Assembly: GCA_027295555.1 (NCBI GenBank)
Contig: JAPUKT010000340.1
Coordinates: 1 to 11,465 of the forward strand
Direction of reading: 5' to 3'
DNA: 11,465 nt
Source of the DNA: Deltaproteobacteria bacterium
GTDB lineage: Bacteria; Myxococcota_A; Polyangia; Polyangiales; Houyiibacteriaceae
Part shown: positions 7,701 through 11,465 of the stretch, one piece after another
Layout of the letters: every line of letters starts with the position of its first letter
Position numbering within the stretch: position 1 is the first letter of the stretch
Program-made: the position numbers and the translations under genes
The notes under the pieces: generated by a model
Databases searched by the model: none
Told to the model about the DNA's origin: nothing
Seen by the model: only the letters and a program-made list of their open reading frames with translations

Positions 7701-8002
7701 AGGCCTTCCATCGCCGTCGAGCTGACCTTCTTGACGCCATCGATGCCACGGACCGCCTCTTCGACCGCAAGGATGATCGCCTGCTCGACCTCCGCAGGGC
7801 TGGCGCCAGGATAGCTGACCTGGATCGAGACGATGTCCAACTCGACTTCGGGAAACACCTCTTGCTTGATGCCGGACGCCAGGGTGACCAGGCCGCCCAC
7901 GATCAAGACCAGCATTAGGACGTTCGAAGCGACGACGTTCTTCGCCATCCAGGCGATGGGCCCGCGCTCTTTGTCCGGATCGAATTCGGGTGAGTCGCTC
8001 AT
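4739..8002 (-). CDS. Efflux RND transporter permease subunit (HAE-1/AcrB-type)
   Basis: Inner-membrane pump of a tripartite exporter, 1087 residues (AcrB has 1049), using the proton gradient to move amphiphiles to the outer-membrane channel. TM1 is at about 23-42, followed by the porter motif SIQVSYPGASPAEVE (59-73). Residues 345-490 form TM2-6, with the relay pair Asp409-Asp410 in LGMVVDDAIVVGE. A cytosolic helix leads to TM7 (about 547-564), a second periplasmic loop, and TM8-12 (about 892-1048). The TM10 position equal to AcrB Lys940 is Val959, in GVVVNDSLIL, with Asn960-Asp961 beside it. The C-terminal tail holds a five-proline run. The ATG overlaps the adaptor stop (ATGA) and has no Shine-Dalgarno, so translation is likely coupled. 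It is the last gene of the tetR operon. Substrate specificity cannot be read; the CusA-type heavy-metal class is unlikely because the Asp-Asp pair and the general motifs fit HAE-1. Confidence 0.94.
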   Translation of the reverse strand: MSDSPEFDPDKERGPIAWMAKNVVASNVLMLVLIVGGLVTLASGIKQEVFPEVELDIVSIQVSYPGASPAEVEQAIILAVEEAVRGIDGVKKVSSTAMEGLAATHVELLLGTDKDRALNDLKSAIDRITSFPQDAERPTVSMISNRQQVISLVLYGDVDEATLRAVAENSRRELLRDERITYVELSGIRPLEISIEVPQAQLRKYGLTLDEIAVRIRAASVELPGGGVKTAAGEVLLRTTERRDRGEDFGDIILLSQPDGSQVRVRDVATVRDGFQENDKEATFNGKRAAMINVFRVGNETPLTVAAAGKEYVQKLQETLPEGLYAAPWFDTSEMYEQRISLLMNNARIGLLLVLLTLGLFLEGRLACWVTLGIPISFAGSLLFFPVTNISLNMISLFAFIITLGMVVDDAIVVGEAIYKLRIDGKGRLEAAIEGVKEVAQPVIFAILTSCVAFTPMLMVPGPMGKFFRVVPIVVIAVLMISLVESLLILPAHLAHPMPWWLRVILSPYLWVMRLVSKLDMAHRLQRFIQEIYVPFLKKALKWRYFTITAGVAILLFTVGYVAGRIPFTFLPKVEGDLITAHLKMPVGTPAAETERIADRIGATAQSIMDEEDAKSDGSSISRGLYEEVGALSMVEAAPDVLSREGSHLATVMVYLNDAGSRDLTTQQFVQRWRDEIGEIPGAESLVFSYQVAVQPGSPIDIQLIHDDVPTLEAAAERLASEIASYSGLRDIDSGVTKGKEQLDFRLTDQAVAQGLTEFELARQVRAAFFGAEAVRQQRGRDEVRAYVRLPLEERQSLYNVEELVIRTPSGGEMPLAQAAIIKRGQAYTAINRTDGRRNISVTADIADEGSNANEIIAQILQRELPQLLADFPGLEYSLGGEQERQAETMSALGLGFVLAMIVMFAMLAVVFRSYSQPLLVMSAIPFGMVGAVWGHVLMGFSLSLMSMMGLVALSGVVVNDSLILIVSVNRYREEGMSMWDAIIAGGARRFRPILLTSLTTFFGLAPMILETSVQARFLVPMAVSLGFGVLAATFIMLLIVPCSYIILEDARRTMSNFFARFRGRPTVPPPPPSGPADADIEVLVAE

Positions 8003-9183
8003 GGGGTGGCTGCGGCGGCGGGAGCGTCTCGTGCGGTTCGGAGGGGCATGTTGGGGATCGGCGTGGGGATGCGGCTGACGACCACCCGTTCATTGGGCTC
8101 GAGCCCGTCGGTGACCAGGACCGCATCGGGCTGGGTCCACGCGATGTGCACCGTTCGGATCTCGAGCAGGTCATCGTCGTTCATGACGTACACGTTCTGG
8201 CCGTGGTGAAGCGCGCCGCGAGGCACTCGGACCGCGTTCTCGATCGGGGCCGCCGCCACTGTGACGTCGACGAACGAGCCGAGTAACAGCGGCAGGTCTT
8301 TGGCGTCGCCGAGGGGATTCTCGATGCTCACCAACACACGGGCCATCGCACCTCCGGGATCGAGGTCGGGAAGTTGTCGAATCACCTCGCCCTTACGTTC
8401 GATCGTTTCCTGGCCGACACGCTGGACGACATCGACCTTGGAACCAGGGCTGTCCTCCGTTCGGGCCTGCATCGTCCTCAAGGAAGCGACGGGGACCGAG
8501 ACTCGGACATGGTATTCATCGGTGCCGACGAGACGGGCGACCGCCGTCTGAGGGGCGATCAACTGGCCGGTGTCGACGTTCTCGGTGACGACCATCGCGT
8601 TGAACGGTGCCCGAAGCGTCGTGCGGGCCAGGTCGAGCTCGGCTTTCTTGAGCACGCTTTGGGCAGCCTTGAGCGCGAGCTTGCTAGCTTCGAGCTGAGG
8701 CTCGCGCTGCGCCAAGGCCCTCTGATCCGCGCTGGCGTCGATGTCGCCAAACGAGTTCCATTCCCGTTTCGCGACATCGCCGCGTCGTGCCTCGAGCCGG
8801 AGGTCGAGCTTGGCGCGATTGACCTGAGAGCGAAAAGACTCGACCGCCAGCTGGTAGTCGCGCGGGTCGATTTTGACAATGGGCTGTCCCTCCTCGAACC
8901 GGCCCCCCGGGACGAGCTCGGAGCTCTGCCAAATCACACGGCCGCCAAGCTCGGACTGAAGGATGATCTCCCGGGCGGGAACGACCGTGCCCTTGGCATG
9001 AAGGTCGACCTCGTGGCGGTTGCCCTGGACCACGATCACCTCGACCAAGGTCCCTTCGAGGGGCTTCTCGACCCGTGGGGGCTCTTCTTTGGTCGCCACC
9101 AGGGCAAATGCGCCTCCGATCGCGAGGAACATCACCCCGATCGAAAGAGCCCATTTCAAGCGACGTTCGGTGCGTTTACTCAT
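7999..9183 (-). CDS. Periplasmic adaptor (membrane fusion protein, HlyD/AcrA family) of the RND efflux system
   Basis: A 394-residue adaptor linking the RND pump to the outer-membrane channel in the periplasm. An N-terminal basic stretch and hydrophobic segment (about 10-29) anchor it in the inner membrane; no lipobox Cys is present, unlike AcrA. The domain order is standard: first lipoyl half around 58-105 (with GGRFEEGQPIVKIDPRDY), an alpha-helical hairpin about 108-190, second lipoyl half with LRAPFNAMVV and VDTGQLI (190-210), a beta-barrel domain about 225-310, and a membrane-proximal domain about 315-375. The C-terminus is Ala/Pro-rich. I chose ATG 9183 rather than an upstream in-frame start at 9333 because the extra 50 residues are low-complexity Ser/Arg-rich and overlap the outer-membrane factor gene, while GGAGAG sits 7 nt before 9183 and the hydrophobic anchor follows at once. 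The start overlaps the previous gene by 8 bp and the stop overlaps the pump gene. Confidence 0.92.
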   Translation of the reverse strand: MSKRTERRLKWALSIGVMFLAIGGAFALVATKEEPPRVEKPLEGTLVEVIVVQGNRHEVDLHAKGTVVPAREIILQSELGGRVIWQSSELVPGGRFEEGQPIVKIDPRDYQLAVESFRSQVNRAKLDLRLEARRGDVAKREWNSFGDIDASADQRALAQREPQLEASKLALKAAQSVLKKAELDLARTTLRAPFNAMVVTENVDTGQLIAPQTAVARLVGTDEYHVRVSVPVASLRTMQARTEDSPGSKVDVVQRVGQETIERKGEVIRQLPDLDPGGAMARVLVSIENPLGDAKDLPLLLGSFVDVTVAAAPIENAVRVPRGALHHGQNVYVMNDDDLLEIRTVHIAWTQPDAVLVTDGLEPNERVVVSRIPTPIPNMPLRTARDAPAAAATP

Positions 9184-10627
9184 CCTCTGGCTCTCCAAAT
9201 TCTTCGGGCCATGCGCCGCCCAGGGCTCGGTAGAGCTGCACGCGGTACGAGACGAGCTGCCGCCTCGACGCCACGAGCTGCAGCTCCGAGATCTGGCGTG
9301 TGGCAAGCGCCGTGAGGACCGGCAAGAAATCACTTAGCCCAGCCCGGTAGCGATCCCGCGTGGCCTCGAGTGTAATCCCAGCCAAGCGAAACTCGTCTTC
9401 GAGGTACTGGATGCGGAGCCGTTCCTGGCGCTCGAGGACGAGCGCGCTTTCGACCTCCACCAAGCCATTGAGGATGCTCTCCGCGTACCGTTCCAACAGC
9501 TCGCCTAGGACGGCGCGTTGGGTTTTGATCTGCGACCAACCGAGGATCCCGTCGAACAGCGGAACCGAGAAGTGGGCTCCGGCGTTCCAGGTTACGCCCT
9601 TTGCCGTTGTTGTCGGGAATTGCATGGCATCGGTGCCCGCGCCGGTGATCTCCGATTGGAGCCAGGTGTACGCGGGGGTGAAGTCGATCGTAATTACGGG
9701 GAGCCGTGCGCCGACGGCGGCCGCCACCCGGCGATCCTCGGCTTCGACGCGGGTGCGCGCCGCTCGAATGTCGGGACGCGCCTGCAAGAGGGTCGCCGGC
9801 ACCTGCACATCCGGGGTCGGGCCGATGTCGGGAAGGGTCTTATTCTCTACTGGAAAGCGTCGCCCGGGCGCTTCTCCCAACAACACCGAGAGCCGTTGGT
9901 CGGTGAGGTCGATTCGGGCTTCGGACAGCGCGAGAAGCGCGCGCTGGCCCGCCACTCGTTGACGCTGCTGGTGCACGTCGACCGCAGAGTTCAACCCCTC
10001 CCGATAGCGAAGCTCGACCAGCTCGAGGAACCGCAAATCGGTGTCGAGCTGTTGTGCGACTACTTCGACTTCGATGCGGGCGTTGATCGCATCGAACCAC
10101 GCCTCGGCGACCTCCGCGGATATCGAAATCGCCAGCGCGTCCTGATCGAAACGCGCCGCTATTGCGTCGAGCTTGGCGCCTTGATGCTCGCGTGCGCGTC
10201 GCGCAAACAGGTCCACCTCGTATGAGACCGGCAGGGAACCCGTGGCGGAGAGGGCGCGAACCTCGCCGAAGGAGAGAAGATTCTTGCCCGCGGCGAAGTC
10301 CCCAGCGACACCGATCTGCGGCATCCTCGCGGCGCGCACTTGGTTGGCGAGGTACTTGGACTGTCGGACCCTAGCCCAACCCGCGCGCACGGTTCGGTTC
10401 CGCCGCAGGGCCTCCTCGATCAAAGCGCTCAAAGTCGGGTCGCCCATATGTCGCCACCATCGCGCATCGCGAATCTGTTCGACGTCGCTCTTCGGGGGAG
10501 GCGGCTGTTCGTCGCCCTCGGTAAAGGTCTCGGGAACCGCCACGGGGGCGGGGATGTCGGTTTCTTTCTCGTAGTTGCAGCCGGACGCCGAGACGGCGAT
10601 CAGCACGACGAGTATCTTGCGGGGCAT
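9176..10627 (-). CDS. Outer membrane factor lipoprotein (NodT/TolC-like efflux channel)
   Basis: A 483-residue outer-membrane channel of the tripartite exporter. It begins MPRKILVVLIAVSASGCNYE: charged N-terminus, hydrophobic core and a lipobox ASGC with Cys17, predicting lipidation as in the NodT subfamily. The -3 residue is Ala, not the commoner Leu. After a Pro-rich linker (PPPP at 42-45) come two repeated outer-membrane-efflux domains. The first has WWRHMGDPTLSALIEEAL (57-74) and YEVDLFAR (136-143); the second has LLQARPDIRAAR (280-291), VPLFDG (355-360) and LGGAW near the end. Start ATG 10627 replaces an in-frame start 147 bp upstream: it is where the lipoprotein signal begins, has AGGAG 8 nt before it, and forms a TGATG junction with the tetR stop. 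The channel gene precedes the adaptor and pump, whereas many operons place it last or elsewhere. Confidence 0.93.
   Translation of the reverse strand: MPRKILVVLIAVSASGCNYEKETDIPAPVAVPETFTEGDEQPPPPKSDVEQIRDARWWRHMGDPTLSALIEEALRRNRTVRAGWARVRQSKYLANQVRAARMPQIGVAGDFAAGKNLLSFGEVRALSATGSLPVSYEVDLFARRAREHQGAKLDAIAARFDQDALAISISAEVAEAWFDAINARIEVEVVAQQLDTDLRFLELVELRYREGLNSAVDVHQQRQRVAGQRALLALSEARIDLTDQRLSVLLGEAPGRRFPVENKTLPDIGPTPDVQVPATLLQARPDIRAARTRVEAEDRRVAAAVGARLPVITIDFTPAYTWLQSEITGAGTDAMQFPTTTAKGVTWNAGAHFSVPLFDGILGWSQIKTQRAVLGELLERYAESILNGLVEVESALVLERQERLRIQYLEDEFRLAGITLEATRDRYRAGLSDFLPVLTALATRQISELQLVASRRQLVSYRVQLYRALGGAWPEEFGEPEDE
9191..9196 (-). promoter_or_regulatory. Ribosome binding site of the adaptor gene
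   Basis: On the minus strand GGAGAG lies 7 nt before the ATG at 9183, inside the 3' end of the outer-membrane factor gene. It decides the adaptor start against the longer in-frame alternative. Confidence 0.65.
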
Positions 10628-11277
10628 CAAGATAGCTCCTTTCCAGCGAGCGCCCTTGCCATTGTGTCGATGTGTAGGTTCACGATCTGGTCCAAGTCCA
10701 CGGGGACGGGAATTCTTTGTGAAATACTTTCCTTGTTGAGGTCGATCAGAATCACACCCAGCATGCTCGACCATAGCTGAAGCGCTTGCGGAAGCGGGTC
10801 GATGTCGGAGCGGACGCTGCCGTCTGCTTGGCCGCGCTCGATCGCGGCCACCGCATGCTGGAGCACGCTGCCCACTCGGTCTCGATAGAGCTGAAACGCT
10901 TCGCTAGAGTCATCAAGCCGCTCCCCCGCGCTGAGCCAAGTCAGGGCGAAACGGAAATGGTGCGGGTGATCGCGCGTGAACTCGCAGTACGTTTGGAGCA
11001 CTTGCCGTACCGCGTCGAGACCGGAGCTCGCCTTCGCGAGGTTCTTCTCGAGGAGTGGAAGGAGCAGGTCGATCAGCCGCGTGGCCACCCCCGCGCAGAG
11101 CGCTTCCTTGTTCGCGAAGTAGAGGTAGAGCGTCCCTTTGCTGAGCTCGGCCGCCTCGGCGACCGCGTCCATCCGGAGAGCCTGATACCCGACCTCCGCC
11201 GTCAGCTCCTGCGCCGCGTCGAGAATCGCCTCCCGTCGCGCTGCTCGCTCTCGCTCTCGCCGCTCAGCAACCGCCAC
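10627..11277 (-). CDS. TetR/AcrR-family transcriptional regulator, likely repressor of the efflux operon
   Basis: A 216-residue TetR-family protein. The N-terminal DNA-binding domain (about 13-60) contains AILDAAQELTAEVGYQALRM followed by the helix-turn-helix VAEAAELSKGTLYLYFANKEAL, matching the canonical family pattern (A-x-x-A-x-V-S-K-G-T-x-Y-x-Y-F-x-x-K). The rest is an all-helical ligand and dimerisation domain rich in hydrophobic and aromatic residues (90-180), with no recognisable specificity. The start is GTG 11277, 4 nt after GGAGG. As the first gene of the operon, and with a perfect palindrome over its promoter, it probably represses itself and the channel, adaptor and pump genes until an efflux substrate or related ligand binds. 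Its TGA stop shares a base with the ATG of the outer-membrane factor gene. Family assignment is firm; the ligand is unknown, and activation instead of repression is possible though less usual. Confidence 0.93.
   Translation of the reverse strand: MAVAERRERERAARREAILDAAQELTAEVGYQALRMDAVAEAAELSKGTLYLYFANKEALCAGVATRLIDLLLPLLEKNLAKASSGLDAVRQVLQTYCEFTRDHPHHFRFALTWLSAGERLDDSSEAFQLYRDRVGSVLQHAVAAIERGQADGSVRSDIDPLPQALQLWSSMLGVILIDLNKESISQRIPVPVDLDQIVNLHIDTMARALAGKELS
10636..10640 (-). promoter_or_regulatory. Ribosome binding site of the outer membrane factor gene
   Basis: On the minus strand AGGAG (in AAAGGAGC) lies 8 nt before the ATG at 10627, within the last codons of tetR. It supports the lipoprotein start over the upstream in-frame ATG/GTG candidates. 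Confidence 0.75.
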
Positions 11278-11281
11278 GACC

Positions 11282-11286
11282 CCTCC
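11282..11286 (-). promoter_or_regulatory. Ribosome binding site of the TetR gene
   Basis: On the minus strand GGAGG, within AGGGAGGGG, lies 4 nt before the GTG at 11277. It supports a GTG start for the regulator. Confidence 0.65.
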
Positions 11287-11304
11287 CTAGCGCCAACCTG
11301 ACCC

Positions 11305-11323
11305 TTAGTCAGTCGCTGACTAA
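11305..11323. promoter_or_regulatory. Predicted TetR operator: perfect 19-bp palindrome
   Basis: TTAGTCAG-TCG-CTGACTAA has 8-bp perfect inverted arms and a 3-bp centre, the size and symmetry typical of TetR-family operators. It lies 28 bp upstream of the TetR start codon. A smaller overlapping palindrome, CTAAC-A-GTTAG (11320-11330), extends it on the far side and could hold a second dimer or half-site. The position over the likely promoter spacer and -10 box suggests autorepression of the whole efflux operon. Confidence 0.78.
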
Positions 11324-11333
11324 CAGTTAGCAA
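11305..11333 (-). promoter_or_regulatory. Possible sigma-70-type promoter of the tetR-efflux operon
   Basis: On the minus strand TTGCTA (11333-11328) and GACTAA (11310-11305) are separated by 17 bp. The -35 box is good but the -10 box is weak. A start point near 11298 would give a leader of about 20 nt with the ribosome binding site in place. The palindrome covers most of the spacer and the whole -10 box. This is the best pair I can see, not a strong match. Confidence 0.4.
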
Positions 11334-11385
11334 GGAAAGGGTGCGATGTCTCACGAATCTTCGGACAAATCGTGAAATTTCGCCG

Positions 11386-11465
11386 TCATTCATCACCAAC
11401 CGGCGTCTTTGGCGGTGGCCCGTCGCAGCCGAGCAGTGGGTGCGGTTTGTGACCGTCCGGGCAAA
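11386..11465 (-). CDS. Possible C-terminal fragment of an upstream gene, cut by window edge
   Basis: On the minus strand a frame is open from the window edge (11463) to a TGA at 11388-11386. It encodes about 25 residues rich in Gly, Pro, Asp and Cys, reading CPDGHKPHPLLGCDG and ending PVGDE. Codons nearer the edge favour G or C in third position. It would end about 55 bp before the predicted efflux promoter, a plausible arrangement. The piece is too short to separate from chance, and another frame on the + strand is also open here. Confidence 0.2.
   Translation of the reverse strand, partial: CPDGHKPHPLLGCDGPPPKTPVGDE

Noticed and set aside
8374..9315. A 313-codon + strand frame opposite the adaptor gene
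   Set aside because: It is antisense to the adaptor, whose lipoyl and barrel motifs are intact. The composition is that of a shadow frame.
9184..9333. A 50-residue N-terminal extension of the adaptor protein
   Set aside because: It is Ser/Arg-rich, overlaps the channel gene fully, and precedes a good ribosome binding site and an obvious membrane anchor at the ATG at 9183.
10628..10774. A 49-residue N-terminal extension of the channel protein
   Set aside because: It would bury the lipoprotein signal peptide inside the protein. The downstream ATG has a strong ribosome binding site and a TGATG junction.
11351..11375. Inverted repeat TCACGA-N13-TCGTGA as a terminator or second operator
   Set aside because: Only 6-bp arms with a 13-bp gap and no T-tract. 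It could be chance, and it does not resemble the main palindrome.
1..11465. CRISPR array, insertion sequence, tRNA/rRNA, phage, toxin-antitoxin or defence system
   Set aside because: Read for repeats with regular spacers, transposase motifs, tRNA-like folds and small paired genes; none was seen. The window is filled by six transport, regulatory and glycosyltransferase genes on either side of short gaps.

Overview
This is a GC-rich (by eye roughly 60-65% G+C) chromosomal segment from a Gram-negative bacterium. A complete tripartite efflux system with an outer-membrane lipoprotein implies two membranes. The composition, the TetR/NodT/HlyD/RND gene set and the polyproline-containing proteins would fit Myxococcota, another deltaproteobacterial lineage or another high-GC proteobacterium, but nothing here fixes the taxon.

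Layout, left to right. (1) Positions 2-691 (+): the 3' part of a DXD-motif sugar transferase (GT32-like), cut by the window edge. (2) Positions 688-3048 (-): a 786-residue MMPL/HAE-3-type RND transporter, convergent with and overlapping gene 1 by 4 bp. (3) Positions 3049-3273: a divergent intergenic region with a good ribosome binding site for the next gene and several short repeats. (4) Positions 3274-4662 (+): a GT-B fold, GT4-family glycosyltransferase. (5) Positions 4663-4738: a short convergent junction with a G-quadruplex-type motif and a 10-bp direct repeat. (6) Positions 11277 down to 4739 (-): a four-gene operon, tetR - outer membrane factor (NodT/TolC type) - periplasmic adaptor (HlyD/AcrA type) - inner-membrane RND pump (HAE-1/AcrB type). 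Each junction overlaps (TGATG, 8 bp, ATGA). (7) Positions 11278-11465: the operon promoter region, with a perfect 19-bp palindrome that is probably the TetR operator, and possibly the last codons of another gene at the window edge.

How the genes work together: the TetR protein probably binds the palindrome over its own promoter and so sets expression of the whole efflux operon. The pump, adaptor and outer-membrane channel would form one envelope-spanning exporter for drugs, detergents, solvents or lipophilic metabolites; the substrate cannot be read from the sequence. The left part pairs two sugar transferases with an MMPL-type transporter, a class often used for lipids or glycolipids. A link to surface glycolipid or polysaccharide assembly is possible but is inference from proximity only.

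The search for an undescribed system found no mobile element, CRISPR array, phage or defence gene, RNA gene or toxin-antitoxin pair. All complete genes belong to recognisable families. The most useful leads are the operator architecture, the proton-relay variation in the RND pump, the Cys/acidic insert in the MMPL protein and the structured junction at 4659-4748.
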